Shown piece by piece: positions 31,854-41,729 of a DNA stretch of 64,000 nt. The position numbers were made by a program, and so were the translations under genes. Source of the stretch: Desmonostoc muscorum LEGE 12446 (lineage in GTDB: Bacteria; Cyanobacteriota; Cyanobacteriia; Cyanobacteriales; Nostocaceae). The notes beneath the pieces are model-generated. The model had not been told where the DNA came from. It searched no databases and saw only the letters and a list, made by a program, of their open reading frames with translations. The stretch spans positions 5,789,001 to 5,853,000 of the forward strand of contig NZ_JADEXS020000001.1 in assembly GCF_015207005.2 (NCBI RefSeq). Direction: 5' to 3'. How positions within the stretch are numbered: position 1 is the stretch's first letter; each line of letters opens with the position of its first letter.

Positions 31854-32312
31854 TTATCTGGTAATCAGTAACGATAAATGCTCTCTGACTTTTTGCCCTA
31901 GATTCTGGGCTGTTTGAGGAGTAATTAGATGGTGTTTGAACTCTGATGCGTGAAGCCACGGGACACCTTGGCGATCGCCATCGGACTCGTAGCGTGGGAA
32001 GAGATGCCAATGAATATGTGGCTCACTATTTCCATAACATGCATAATTCATTTTCCAGGGACTAAAAGCGTTAACGATCGCTTGTCCTGCCAACATCACC
32101 TCTTGAAATAAGGCAGACTGGATAGGTGGGGGAAGTTCATGCAACTCTCTAATATGTGTTTTCAGAAGAATGAGGGAGTATCCGCGATGAAACTGATGAT
32201 CGCCAATCACAAAGATTGAATGCTCAAATTCATGGATGAAGTAGGGATTTTGACCACTTCTCCAAACTCTGACACGCTCACAGATGAGGCACGGTTCATG
32301 TTGTTCTGTCAT
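31854..32312 (-). CDS. HIT family protein
   Basis: One hundred and fifty-two residues from the ATG at 32312 (MTEQHEPCLICERV); the open frame extends 30 codons upstream without conserved sequence. The histidine triad is HIHWHLFPR (His99, 101, 103), and CLIC at 8-11 is a typical zinc or N-terminal motif. Nucleotide hydrolase/transferase (AMP-lysine or Ap4A type) is the family role. LLKTHIRELHELP is the usual helix before the triad. Confidence 0.9.
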   Translation of the reverse strand: MTEQHEPCLICERVRVWRSGQNPYFIHEFEHSIFVIGDHQFHRGYSLILLKTHIRELHELPPPIQSALFQEVMLAGQAIVNAFSPWKMNYACYGNSEPHIHWHLFPRYESDGDRQGVPWLHASEFKHHLITPQTAQNLGQKVREHLSLLITR

Positions 32313-32448
32313 GTACCCTTGTAATGATGGATAAAACGTGCTTGTATGATTCTCCCTCATCTGTAACTGAGGAGAAATGTGAACACCTATGTGTTTACTC
32401 ACGAGCTAGCTGTTGACAGTATAGAATAAACCGCAAATGAGGTGTAGA

Positions 32449-32500
32449 GGCGTTGGCGTAGCCCACCGTTCGCGTAGCGTCTCGCAGAGAAGGTATCGCC
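32449..32500. repeat. Nostoc-type GGCGTAGCCC...CGTAGCGTCTCG repeat
   Basis: GTAGAGGCGTTGGCGTAGCC and CGTTCGCGTAGCGTCTCGCA blocks with ATCGCC after them. Related sequence is found inside the antitoxin gene at 58450-58480 and in spacers at 28419 and 52113. It sits in the gap between the HIT gene and the nuclease gene. Confidence 0.7.
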
Positions 32501-32564
32501 ACTTCAAAACTTTAATTGTCTGAGTCACCCCCCACAGAGGGCTAATTCTTGTTAACTTAAAGAA

Positions 32565-34025
32565 ATGCTAATTAATGCTGAACTCCTACTGCAATACCAA
32601 CGCTGTAAACGCCGACCTTTTTTAGATATTCACGGTGACAAAAGTCAGCGCGATGCTCCCAATGAGTTGTTGGGGAAACTACAACAGGACAAAATCACTC
32701 ATCAGCTGAGTAATTTGGCTCAGCTGACTTATCACCAGCCAGATTATTCATACGGAAACTGGGAAAGGGGAGAGAAGGCAACTTTAGAATTGATGCAGCG
32801 TGGGGTTGAGTACATCTATAAAGGAGCGTTGTTAGCAAGTTATTCGGAAAAATACACCTTAGTGAGTCGTCCAGATTTACTCGTTAAACAGCCAGGACAA
32901 TCCCATTTCGGTGATTGGATGTATGTCCCGGCTAATATTGAACTCGGTAAGCGTCCCAAACAAGAATATCAAGTCGTCGCCGCATTTCATGCCCAAGTAT
33001 TAGCAACAATCCAAGGAGTTATACCCGAAACAGCTTTGCTGATCTTGCGAACTAAAGATACAAGTTATGCAGTGGATTTGTTCAAATGGACACCACAGAT
33101 GCAGCAAATTCTGGAGGAATTTCTTGGAGTTTTAGAGTTGTCAAATCCGCCAGAGGTGTTTATTTCTCGGCAAAAGTGTAATCTTTGCCATTGGCATAGT
33201 CAATGTTATGCGATCGCTCAAACTCAGCAACATCTCTCACTTTTACCAGGCGTAACACCCATTCGCTACACTCAACTTCAAGCCTTAGACATAACTTCAC
33301 TGGAATCTCTCGCCAACACTAGTCCCAACATTCTCGAAAACCTAGTTGGTTTCGATCGCGAAATAGCCGCGAAGCTAGTAGTGCAAGCTCAATCTGTACT
33401 CCAAAAACGGCCTTTAATTCTACCGTATCCGCTACCAAAAGAAAATATTACATTCACAGCGCCCATAGAGCTTTACTTTGATATTGAGGCGCAACCAGAC
33501 TTGGATTTAAATTATTTGTTGGGAGTTTTGGTAGTAGATAGACTTACCAACACAGAACAATTTTATTCTTTTTTAGCAGATAAACCAGAAGACGAAGAAT
33601 TAGTTTGGCAGCAATTTTTGAATTTGGTTTGGCAATATCCCCAAGCCCCAATTTATCATTTTTGTGTGTATGAATTTGATACAGTCAAACGCCTAGCAAA
33701 GCTTTATAATACTCCCAACTCCTCCGTGCGTCCTGTACTGAATCGATTTGTCGATATATATGAACAATTAACCCAAAGCGTAGCATTGCCTGTAGAAAGT
33801 TATGCCCTCAAAGCGATCGCTCGTTGGTTAGGATTTGAATGGCGTGACAAAGAAGCCAGTGGCGCTAAATGTATATACTGGTATGACCAATGGCTAGAAA
33901 CAGGCGATCGCACCTTGCTAGAAAGTATCCAACGCTACAATGAAGATGACTGTCGCGCCACCCATCTAGTCAAAGACTGGCTGGTTAAGTTTTTCGAGGA
34001 TCAATATGGTTTGCGACTTGCTTAA
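32565..34025 (+). CDS. TM0106 family RecB-like putative nuclease
   Basis: Four hundred and eighty-six residues. The N-terminal half (LLLQYQRCKRRPFLDIHGD, then EKYTLVSRPDLLVK and PANIELGKRPK) is a RecB/Cas4-like PD-(D/E)XK nuclease domain. CNLCHWHSQCY (about 206-216) is a Cys cluster that may hold Fe-S or zinc. The C-terminal half (PIELYFDIEAQPDLDLNYLLGVL, YHFCVYEFDTVKRL and YNEDDCRATHLV) is an RNase H-like DnaQ/exonuclease fold. The architecture is the standard TM0106 family layout. Nucleic-acid cleavage in repair is presumed; no partner gene is adjacent. Confidence 0.92.
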   Translation: MLINAELLLQYQRCKRRPFLDIHGDKSQRDAPNELLGKLQQDKITHQLSNLAQLTYHQPDYSYGNWERGEKATLELMQRGVEYIYKGALLASYSEKYTLVSRPDLLVKQPGQSHFGDWMYVPANIELGKRPKQEYQVVAAFHAQVLATIQGVIPETALLILRTKDTSYAVDLFKWTPQMQQILEEFLGVLELSNPPEVFISRQKCNLCHWHSQCYAIAQTQQHLSLLPGVTPIRYTQLQALDITSLESLANTSPNILENLVGFDREIAAKLVVQAQSVLQKRPLILPYPLPKENITFTAPIELYFDIEAQPDLDLNYLLGVLVVDRLTNTEQFYSFLADKPEDEELVWQQFLNLVWQYPQAPIYHFCVYEFDTVKRLAKLYNTPNSSVRPVLNRFVDIYEQLTQSVALPVESYALKAIARWLGFEWRDKEASGAKCIYWYDQWLETGDRTLLESIQRYNEDDCRATHLVKDWLVKFFEDQYGLRLA

Positions 34026-34037
34026 TTAGTACACGCT

Positions 34038-34065
34038 GTAGGGGCAATTCATGAATTGCCCCTAC
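34038..34065. repeat. 28-bp perfect palindrome, GTAGGGGC arms (copy 3)
   Basis: The same GTAGGGGC/GCCCCTAC arms as at 4419 flank a different self-complementary centre, AATTCA/TGAATT. It begins 12 bases after the nuclease stop codon. Confidence 0.9.
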
Positions 34066-34220
34066 CTGAAAATCACTCTTTTCGGCTATTAATCCTGACA
34101 AAGTACTCGATACTAGGAAATTGTGACAAAATTTGTCTGTGGGTAATAGTCCCGGACATAATTTTGGAGCTGATTACCCAGTCCCCAGTCCCTAGTCCCC
34201 AGTCACTCTTGTAGTTTTCC

Positions 34221-35405
34221 ATGCGGTTAATTAAAAAAATCTTCGTATTTCCACGAATTATTTATTTTTTCATCCCGATTCTAATTATCAGTCTCTTCTT
34301 TACTAACTTACCATCAAACGCTGTTGAAATCAGTAGTATAAAATTTATCGGAGAAGTTACTTTACCGAAAAAATTAATATTTCAGAAAACTGAAGTTGGA
34401 GGTTTATCTGGAATTACTTATGATCCAAAAAATAACCTTTATTACGCTATTTCTGATGACCGTGGTCAAAAAGGTAATACCCGTTTCTACACTTTGAAAA
34501 TCGATTTAAGCAAAGGTTCTTTACAAAAAGGTGGAGTTGTTGTTGCTAATGTCACCACCTTATTAAATGAAACTGGGGAAAAATTTCCTCCTAGTGAAAC
34601 TGATACAGAAGGCATTGCTTTAACTAATAAAGGCAGTGTATTTATTTCTTCTGAAGGCGATGTTGGCAAATTCATCAATCCTTTTATTAAAGAATTCTCA
34701 CTATCTTCTGGTAAAGAAATTTCAAAACTCTCCATACCAAACAAATTTTTGCCAGATAAAAATGGTCAGCAAGGTATCCGCAACAATTTGGCTTTTGAAA
34801 GCCTAACCATCACACCTGATGAAAAGTATCTATTCACAGCCACAGAAAATGCTTTAATTCAAGATGGTTCAGCAGCTCAACCTAAAATTGGCAGTCCTTG
34901 TCGGATTTTGCAATATAACTTGCCGAGCAACCAGCCAGAACAGGAATTTCTTTACCAAACTGAACCAATAGCACAGTTTTTGAATATCACGGGTAAGTTC
35001 GCTAGTGGATTACCTGATTTATTTGCTCTCGATAATCAAGGAAACTTTCTAAGTTTAGAACGGTCTTTTACAGGTTTAGGATTTGCGGTTTCTCTATTTC
35101 AGGTTTCTTTAGAAGGAGCCGATGATATTCACAATATTGATAGCCTTTTAGCAGTTGAATCAAAGAATATTAAACCAGTTAAGAAAAAACTGTTGTTAGA
35201 TTTGAGAACTTTAGATGTAGTCCTAGACAACATTGAAGGCTTAACTCTTGGTCCTAAGCTACCTGATGGACAGCGCTCATTAATTCTCATTAGCGACAAC
35301 AATTTTAACTCCCTGCAACGTACCCAGATACTAGCTTTTAAAATCAAAATCGAAACACCACTAATGAGATTATTACGCCGTTTACTGCCGAATCTCAATC
35401 GTTAA
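34221..35405 (+). CDS. Esterase-like phytase family protein, exported
   Basis: Three hundred and ninety-four residues. An N-terminal hydrophobic segment (IIYFFIPILIISLFF) acts as signal or anchor. The fold motif set is VGGLSGITYDPKNNLYYAISDDRG, TDTEGIALTNKGSVFISSEGD, NLAFESLTITPDEKYLFTATEN and LDNIEGLTLGPKLPDGQRSLILISDNNF. This is the beta-propeller family called esterase-like activity of phytase. It presumably sits in the periplasm and cleaves phosphate esters or binds calcium; the activity is not established. Confidence 0.88.
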   Translation: MRLIKKIFVFPRIIYFFIPILIISLFFTNLPSNAVEISSIKFIGEVTLPKKLIFQKTEVGGLSGITYDPKNNLYYAISDDRGQKGNTRFYTLKIDLSKGSLQKGGVVVANVTTLLNETGEKFPPSETDTEGIALTNKGSVFISSEGDVGKFINPFIKEFSLSSGKEISKLSIPNKFLPDKNGQQGIRNNLAFESLTITPDEKYLFTATENALIQDGSAAQPKIGSPCRILQYNLPSNQPEQEFLYQTEPIAQFLNITGKFASGLPDLFALDNQGNFLSLERSFTGLGFAVSLFQVSLEGADDIHNIDSLLAVESKNIKPVKKKLLLDLRTLDVVLDNIEGLTLGPKLPDGQRSLILISDNNFNSLQRTQILAFKIKIETPLMRLLRRLLPNLNR

Positions 35406-35738
35406 CAGTACATAATTTAAGACAATTATTTTTACTGCTATTTACTTTTTCTGGTTGTTACTGTGTATTCACGGAAACTACCAGGTAAATTTATCTAGCC
35501 TATTTGTACTTTCAGTGTAATTTCTCAACCGTATTCCTTAATAAATATGTTACACAATGTGTAAGAGCTTTTGCAGAGAGACAATCGATGATTAAGAAAA
35601 TAAATCTTTCTTATAGTAGTTTTTCAACTTATATTGCTCAATTACTCTAAAAACTCTAAAGTTTTTAGGAATAAAAATTAACAATTGACTAAACTTATTC
35701 AAGTATTTTGCCAACAATATTTTTCATAATTGATTTTT
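35406..35738. other. AT-rich spacer upstream of kinase pair
   Basis: Three hundred and thirty bases with no open frame or hairpin of note. It presumably carries the promoter for the kinase pair. A TTACACAATGTGTAA palindrome is present near 35550-35564. Confidence 0.45.
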
Positions 35739-37358
35739 ATGGCACAAAAAAAAATTGAGAATATGGTAGGGCAAAAAGTAGAATTAGACAATTACATTGG
35801 ACAATTTTTAAATAATCGCTACTTAATCAGAGATTTGATTGGCAAAGGAGGGATGGGTAGAGTTTACCTAGCAGAAGATACTGCGAAAGGTGGAATGGCG
35901 ATCGCCATCAAAATTTTATCACTCAGTCTAGCCAACCAACACATGTCTCAACGCTTTGCCAGAGAGATTTTTATTGGCGCTCAATTAGGTCGCAAAAGTA
36001 AACATATTGTTCGGATTTTAAGTTACGGTGTGACTGAGGATAAAATTCCCTTTTATGTAATGGAATATCTCCAAGGTAAAAATCTCAAACAAATTCTCAA
36101 AATTCAGCCTTTAACAATATCGAAGTTTTTAGAGATTTCTACGCAAATTTGTTTAGGTTTACAATGTGCCCACCAAGGTATTAATCTCAAAGGAGAAATT
36201 TATCCCATTGTTCACAGAGATATCAAACCAGAAAATATATTTCTGAGTCAAGATGCTAAACAAGGAGAAATTGTCAAAATACTAGATTTTGGCATCGCCA
36301 AGTTTTTAACAGAGCGGAGTGGGATGACCCTGACAGATTCTTTTATAGGTAGTTTGCCTTATTGTTCTCCAGAACATATGGAAGGACGCAAACTGTTGGA
36401 TGTACGCTCTGATATCTACAGTTTGGGAGTATTAATGTTTGAAATGCTGACAGGTAAACATCCATTTCAAACAAAAAGTAACTCCTTTGGTAATTGGTAT
36501 CAAGCACATCGTTTTCAAATACCGCCTACACTTGAGGAAGTAAATCCCCAAGTAAAAATACCCCAAGGATTACAAAAAATATTAATGAGTTGTTTAGCTA
36601 AAGAAGTAAGCGATCGCCCTCAAAATATCAGCCAAGTATTAGACGAATTAGCAAAGGTAAAGAGTCAGCTTGAGGACGCTATTCCTAGTAGTACTGATAG
36701 TATTGAAATTTCAATACCTATGCAGTTAGTTCCTGCAACCTTATTATCAGAGAAAGAGTGTTTGCAGAAAAATTGGCCTAAAAATAAACCAGTTGCACCA
36801 ATTGGATTTCCTCATTTATTACATACTCCTCAAAGACCTATACCAACTTTTTGGGCAATGTTACCCAAACAAGAAATTCTAAAATTTTTAGATAAAGTAC
36901 ATAGCACAGAATTTATCACTAAAATGAGTGTATACCCAATGTTGTTGTGGGTAACAGTGCTGTACGATGCAGAACCTTCTCTAACGAAATGGCTACCTTA
37001 TTTTTTGGATTTGAAAGATCAGAAAGGGCAGAATATAGCGCGTAGTTTAGCCGAAGTAGGTTACTATCATCTACTATTTTTTCCCCTAGAAGATCCCAAT
37101 CGTTGCTCCCATGTCACAACTTTAAGTCTTACTGCTAGCCAACGTCAGCAACTTATAGATTGGTTAAATATGAATCAAAAATTAAACGAATCAATCTTAC
37201 CTCAGGAAGCAAAAAATATTTTAAAAATAGAATATGAAAAGCTGAAATTAGACATTTTACGAAAGTTAGTTGCAACACAAAAAATTGAAAAAGAAAGTTT
37301 AAAAAACAGACTAACTAAATTTTGGGAAATGATTTTTAAATTTTTATCAGTTAGTTAA
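35739..37358 (+). CDS. Soluble Ser/Thr protein kinase with novel C-terminal domain (1)
   Basis: The protein has 539 residues from the ATG at 35739. The Hanks-type kinase domain spans about 25-310: Gly loop GKGGMGRVYLAED, catalytic HRDIKPEN (His159, Asp161), DFGIAKF and PYCSPEHMEGR. There is no membrane helix, PASTA or other common sensor domain. Residues about 340-490 are a second domain (KNWPKNKPVAPIGFPHLL, FWAMLPKQEILKFL, MLLWVTVLYDAEPSLTKWLPYFLD, LLFFPLEDPNRCSHV) shared with the next gene. Its function is not known to me. The two genes are in tandem with a 101-bp gap and likely arose by duplication. Confidence 0.9.
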   Translation: MAQKKIENMVGQKVELDNYIGQFLNNRYLIRDLIGKGGMGRVYLAEDTAKGGMAIAIKILSLSLANQHMSQRFAREIFIGAQLGRKSKHIVRILSYGVTEDKIPFYVMEYLQGKNLKQILKIQPLTISKFLEISTQICLGLQCAHQGINLKGEIYPIVHRDIKPENIFLSQDAKQGEIVKILDFGIAKFLTERSGMTLTDSFIGSLPYCSPEHMEGRKLLDVRSDIYSLGVLMFEMLTGKHPFQTKSNSFGNWYQAHRFQIPPTLEEVNPQVKIPQGLQKILMSCLAKEVSDRPQNISQVLDELAKVKSQLEDAIPSSTDSIEISIPMQLVPATLLSEKECLQKNWPKNKPVAPIGFPHLLHTPQRPIPTFWAMLPKQEILKFLDKVHSTEFITKMSVYPMLLWVTVLYDAEPSLTKWLPYFLDLKDQKGQNIARSLAEVGYYHLLFFPLEDPNRCSHVTTLSLTASQRQQLIDWLNMNQKLNESILPQEAKNILKIEYEKLKLDILRKLVATQKIEKESLKNRLTKFWEMIFKFLSVS

Positions 37359-37459
37359 AATTTTACTATCAAAATCAAAAATTTTCCTAACATTATCTGA
37401 TAAAATTTATACCTGTATATTACGAACTGTAAATAGACTAAGGAGCAGAGGTTATCAAA

Positions 37460-38986
37460 GTGAATCAAAGCCCATTTGCATCTCCAATTAATACGGGCTT
37501 GCTTGCCAATCGTTATCAACTCAAGCAATTAATTGGCAGCGGTGGTATGGGGGAAGTTTTTTTAGCAAATGATATTTTGTTAGGGGGAACACCAGTTGCG
37601 ATCAAGTTTTTGACTCGGACTGTTGTCGATAGCAAAATGCAACAAGACTTCGCTCGTGAAGCTTTAATGAGTGCAGCTTTGAGTCAAAAAAGTGTACATA
37701 TTGTGCGGGCGTATGATTATGGCGTCAGTGAAAAAGGAAAACCATACTACGTTATGGAATATCTATGTGGTAAGAGTTTAAAAGATTTAATTCCGCTATC
37801 CCTGCCCATGTTTTGGACTATCTCCCGACAAATTTGCTTGGGCTTACAGTGTGCCCATCAAGGCATTAACATTGACGGCAAAATTTGTCCGTTAGTTCAC
37901 AGAGATATCAAACCTGCAAATATATTAGTTATTCCCGATCCGATATTGGGTCAGTTAGTAAAAATTTTAGACTTTGGTATTGCTAGATTTTTAAATTATG
38001 CATCAACAGCCAGTACGAGTACAGGGTTTAACGGCACTTTGCCCTATTGTTCTCCAGAACAGCTGGATGGGGAAAAATTAGACGGCCGCTCTGATATTTA
38101 TAGTCTGGGTGTGATGATGTTTGAGATGCTCACAGGCAAAAAACCTTGGCAACCAGAAACTGATTTTTTTGGCGCTTGGTATAAAGCACATCACTTTGAA
38201 GCACCAAAGGCGATCGCAGATGTAAAACCCAGTCTAAAATTACCTCAAAAACTCAATAATTTAATCATGGCTTGCCTTGCTAAAAAAGCAAGCGATCGCC
38301 CACAAAACATCACTCAAATTTTGCAAGTTATCAATAGCTTAGAACAATCTAATTGTCCCACTTTACCTACAACTCTAGCCTCTAGATCTATCCTCAGCCG
38401 TCCTTTAGATTCTGGGTTAACAATTACATTAGATCAAACCTGTCGGCTACTTTCCTGGCCTGAGAATAAACCAATTCAAGAAATTGTTTTTCCCCAGTTT
38501 GTAGACACTGGACAAAAATCTGTAGCAGCACTATGGTTAATGTTGCCTAAACAAGAAATCAAAAACTATGCTCTTGCTACCCGATACAATCAATTTATTT
38601 TCATGACATCCCCCCACCCAATGCTGTTGTGGGTGACGGTACTCTATCATCGAGAACTAGACCCTAAGTGGCTACCGTGCTACCTAGATATGCAAAATCC
38701 CCAAAATCGTCAGATGGTGAGTTTCCTGGCTGAAAATGAACGCTACCCGTTGATTTTGTTTACCCTGGAACCACCACATTCCTGCGCTCATGTTCTAAGC
38801 AGTCGCATCGACCCAACTCAGCGGCAAATGTTAAAAACTTGGGTGGAACAGAGTCAGAATCTACCACCCACCTCTCAACCCCACTTGAGTAAACAGCTAT
38901 TAAAGCAGCAGTATAAACAAATGCAATCCCGGATATTGCAGCATCTACAATCAAAGTCCCAGGTTGTATTATCAGGCTCTATTTAG
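37460..38986 (+). CDS. Soluble Ser/Thr protein kinase with novel C-terminal domain (2)
   Basis: The protein has 508 residues, starting at a GTG after an AAGGAG ribosome site. Kinase features: GSGGMGEVFLAND, VHRDIKPAN (His147, Asp149), DFGIARF and PYCSPEQLDGEK. The C-terminal domain (LSWPENKPIQEIVFPQFV, LWLMLPKQEIKNYAL, MLLWVTVLYHRELDPKWLPCYLD, LILFTLEPPHSCAHV) is parallel to that of the upstream kinase. Lys in AIKFL is present, so the active site appears complete. GGGGAGT heptamers start only three bases after the stop. Confidence 0.9.
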   Translation: MNQSPFASPINTGLLANRYQLKQLIGSGGMGEVFLANDILLGGTPVAIKFLTRTVVDSKMQQDFAREALMSAALSQKSVHIVRAYDYGVSEKGKPYYVMEYLCGKSLKDLIPLSLPMFWTISRQICLGLQCAHQGINIDGKICPLVHRDIKPANILVIPDPILGQLVKILDFGIARFLNYASTASTSTGFNGTLPYCSPEQLDGEKLDGRSDIYSLGVMMFEMLTGKKPWQPETDFFGAWYKAHHFEAPKAIADVKPSLKLPQKLNNLIMACLAKKASDRPQNITQILQVINSLEQSNCPTLPTTLASRSILSRPLDSGLTITLDQTCRLLSWPENKPIQEIVFPQFVDTGQKSVAALWLMLPKQEIKNYALATRYNQFIFMTSPHPMLLWVTVLYHRELDPKWLPCYLDMQNPQNRQMVSFLAENERYPLILFTLEPPHSCAHVLSSRIDPTQRQMLKTWVEQSQNLPPTSQPHLSKQLLKQQYKQMQSRILQHLQSKSQVVLSGSI

Positions 38987-38988
38987 AA

Positions 38989-39085
38989 TGGGGAGTGGGG
39001 AGTGGGGAGATGGAGACGCGGGGACGCGGGGATACGGAGAATAAATAATGACCAATGACAAATGATTAATGACCGCAGAAAAATA
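38989..39085. repeat. STRR cluster after kinase 2
   Basis: GGGGAGT, GACGCGGG and AATGACC/AATGACA heptamers fill the space between the kinase stop and the tRNA gene. Confidence 0.85.
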
Positions 39086-39157
39086 ATTTTTAACTTCCAA
39101 CCCAAAAACACTTGACAAATAGAAAAAAAATAGCGACAATAGCAAAGTTGCCATCAA

Positions 39158-39231
39158 GGGACTGTAGTTCAATTGGTTAGAGCACCGCCCTGTCACGGCG
39201 GAAGTTGCGGGTTCGAGCCCCGTCAGTCCCG
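39158..39231 (+). tRNA. tRNA-Asp (GTC)
   Basis: A complete cloverleaf is readable: acceptor GGGACTG with CAGTCCC, D-arm GTTC/GAGC, anticodon stem CCGCC/GGCGG with loop CTGTCAC (anticodon GTC), variable AAGTT, T-arm GCGGG-TTCGAGC-CCCGT and discriminator G at 39231. CCA is not encoded. It is followed 165 bp later by gltX. Confidence 0.97.
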
Positions 39232-39395
39232 TTCTAAATTTATAGACAGTTAATGTTGACTTCTGAGTATTCAGAGTCACAGAACTCATACTATGACTCA
39301 CTAAAGACATGAGGAATCGTATCTCTATGGAGTCAGGGCTTAGAGTTTAAATATAAGGTACATTTATTCATGCTTTGCAAAAGAGAGAATTAACT

Positions 39396-40844
39396 GTGAC
39401 TGTCAGAGTCCGTATTGCGCCGAGTCCCACTGGAAATTTACATATTGGTACAGCGAGAACGGCTGTATTTAACTGGTTATTTGCCCGCCACCACGGCGGG
39501 AAGTTCATTCTCAGAATAGAAGACACAGACTTAGAGCGATCGCGTCCCGAATACACTGAAAATATCCTTCAAGGACTGCGTTGGCTAGGGCTGAACTGGG
39601 ATGAAGGGCCATTTTTTCAATCGCAACGCCTGGATCTTTACAAACAAGCAGTACAAAAACTGTTAGATCAAGGATTAGCCTATCGCTGCTACACCACCTC
39701 TGAGGAACTAGAAGCTCTCCGAGAAGCCCAAAAAGCCAGAGGCGAAGCTCCCCGCTATGACAACCGTCACCGCAACCTCACCCCAGAACAACGCGCCGCT
39801 TTTGAAGCAGAAGGTCGTTCTTCTGTGATTCGCTTCCAAATTGAAGACGATCGCGAAATTGTCTGGAACGATCTAGTCAGGGGAAAAATGTCTTGGCGAG
39901 GTAGTGATTTAGGTGGTGATATGGTCATCGCCCGCGCCTCAGAAGAAGGTAGTGGTCAGCCTTTATACAACTTTGTAGTTGTAGTGGATGACATTGATAT
40001 GCAAATCACCCACGTCATTCGGGGAGAAGACCACATCGCCAACACAGCCAAGCAAATTTTGCTGTATGAAGCTTTAGGAGCAAAAATCCCAGAATTTGCC
40101 CACTCGCCACTGATTTTGAACAAGGAAGGGCGTAAGCTTTCCAAGCGGGATGGCGTCACTTCCATTTCTGACTTTCAGCAAATGGGCTTTACCGCTGAAG
40201 GCTTGGTGAATTACATGACATTACTTGGTTGGTCGCCCCCAGATTCAACCCAAGAAATATTTACCTTAGAAACAGCAGCCAAGGAATTTAGCTTTGAGCG
40301 GGTCAATAAAGCCGGTGCCAAATTTGACTGGGACAAGCTGGATTGGTTAAACAGCCAGTATATCCACAATACGCCTGTAGATAAACTCACAGATTTACTC
40401 ATACCTTATTGGCAAGCAGCTGGGTATAAATTTGATGGTGGACGCACTCGCCCGTGGTTAGAACAGCTAGTAGCTTTAATTAGCCAAAGCTTGACTCGAC
40501 TGGTAGATGCTGTAGCTATGAGTCAAGTGTTTTTCAGCGACACAGTTGAATTTAGCGAAGAAGGGAATGCACAACTCAAGCAAGAAGGTTCTGCTGCTGT
40601 CCTAGAGGGGATTGTCACAGCTTTGCAAAATCAACCAGAACTCTCCGAAGAATCTGCTCAGGACATTATTAAACAAGTGGTCAAAGAGCAAAAAGTTAAA
40701 AAAGGCTTAGTAATGCGATCGCTCAGAGCAGCCTTAACTGGAGACGTTCATGGCCCTGACCTCATCCAATCTTGGTTACTGCTCAATCAGATTGGTTTAG
40801 ATCAGGCGCGCTTAAGTAAAGCAATAACCGGGAGTAGGGAGTAG
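39396..40844 (+). CDS. gltX: Glutamyl-tRNA synthetase
   Basis: The protein has 482 residues from the GTG at 39396 ([18 protein letters not shown]); the open frame begins seven codons upstream at a TTG that is less likely. Class I signatures are HIGT in the first motif and KLSKRDG for KMSKS. The [18 protein letters not shown] and [13 protein letters not shown] stretches are typical of bacterial GltX. It charges tRNA-Glu and, in cyanobacteria, usually tRNA-Gln for amidation, besides feeding tetrapyrrole synthesis. The final GSRE and the TAG stop are coded by GGGAGTAG repeats, so the C-terminal tail is repeat-derived. Confidence 0.97.
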   Translation: MTVRVRIAPSPTGNLHIGTARTAVFNWLFARHHGGKFILRIEDTDLERSRPEYTENILQGLRWLGLNWDEGPFFQSQRLDLYKQAVQKLLDQGLAYRCYTTSEELEALREAQKARGEAPRYDNRHRNLTPEQRAAFEAEGRSSVIRFQIEDDREIVWNDLVRGKMSWRGSDLGGDMVIARASEEGSGQPLYNFVVVVDDIDMQITHVIRGEDHIANTAKQILLYEALGAKIPEFAHSPLILNKEGRKLSKRDGVTSISDFQQMGFTAEGLVNYMTLLGWSPPDSTQEIFTLETAAKEFSFERVNKAGAKFDWDKLDWLNSQYIHNTPVDKLTDLLIPYWQAAGYKFDGGRTRPWLEQLVALISQSLTRLVDAVAMSQVFFSDTVEFSEEGNAQLKQEGSAAVLEGIVTALQNQPELSEESAQDIIKQVVKEQKVKKGLVMRSLRAALTGDVHGPDLIQSWLLLNQIGLDQARLSKAITGSRE

Positions 40845-40955
40845 GGAGTGGGGAGTAGGGGGAGATGAGGGAGTGTGGGGAGATTATAAAAAATCTTCCC
40901 ACCCTTTCCACCCCTTCTACACTCCCCATTCCCCACTCCCCACTCCCCATTAGTC
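40834..40955. repeat. STRR cluster overlapping the gltX stop
   Basis: GGGAGTA/GGGGAGT heptamers start within the last codons of gltX and continue to about 40870; ACTCCCC complement copies follow at 40920-40950, so an RNA hairpin could form between the two halves. Confidence 0.85.
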
Positions 40956-41029
40956 AATTCTCCTCATATTGGGAACTTGGTATGTAAAATACATGTCTTC
41001 AAAAGCACTTAGAAGCAAACCTAATTACA

Positions 41030-41521
41030 ATGCCAACAAAAGCGCTCAATAGAGGGATGAGATTATCGTTGATGATAGTTACGCTTTTCATCACTTCAGT
41101 TAATGCCATAGCTGATGCCCAAGAAGCGCCAACGATATTTGGAGATGTCACCATTGGCCCCAAGTTTTCCCCAGACCCACTCAAAGTTCGCGGGATGAGT
41201 GGTGGCTCAGTATCTGGAAATCAAGTAGGTGATAGAAGTGAAACGGCCACTGGCCCTTGTACTGGTTTTGTTGATGAAACACCAGACCACACATTAGTAT
41301 TAACAAGTAAATTTGATTACCTAAAGCTACAAGTCCAAAGTCCTGAGGACACCACCATGATTGTTAAGGGACCTGGTGGTACTTGGTGCAATGACGATTT
41401 TGATGGTAAAAATGCCGGTATTGTTGGTGAATGGCTGGCTGGAACTTACCAAATTTGGGTTGGTTCCTACGACAAAGGTAAGTATCTTCCTTACACTCTA
41501 CAAATTACGGAAGTGAAGTAG
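41030..41521 (+). CDS. Exported hypothetical protein
   Basis: One hundred and sixty-three residues with a signal peptide (MRLSLMIVTLFITSVNAIADAQ). The mature domain has GPCTGFVDETPDHTLVLTSKFDYLKLQVQS, GPGGTWCNDDFDGKNAGIVGEWLAGTYQIWVGSYDKG. The pattern of a conserved CNDD and YxIWVG resembles small beta-sandwich domains found in cyanobacterial and cell-surface proteins. Two Cys may pair. Function unknown. GGGGAGT heptamers start at the stop codon. Confidence 0.8.
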   Translation: MPTKALNRGMRLSLMIVTLFITSVNAIADAQEAPTIFGDVTIGPKFSPDPLKVRGMSGGSVSGNQVGDRSETATGPCTGFVDETPDHTLVLTSKFDYLKLQVQSPEDTTMIVKGPGGTWCNDDFDGKNAGIVGEWLAGTYQIWVGSYDKGKYLPYTLQITEVK

Positions 41522-41640
41522 GGGAGTGGGGAGTGGGGAGTGGGGACTGGGAATTGGGGACTGGGAATTGGGAAAATTTTTTCTAATCTCCCCACACTCC
41601 CTCATCCCCCTCATCTCCCCCCACTCCCCACTCCCCTTTC
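41520..41640. repeat. STRR cluster after secreted-protein gene
   Basis: GGGGAGT and GGGAATT/GGGGACT heptamers from the stop codon of the previous gene, then ACTCCCC complement copies near 41590-41635, giving a self-complementary block. Confidence 0.85.
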
Positions 41641-41729
41641 TCTTTCTTTTCTCGCGCAATATTGTATTAAAATTAAGTTAACTTTAATTAAGATTCTTGT
41701 TGGCATCGCCATAATGGTCTAGAGCCTCT

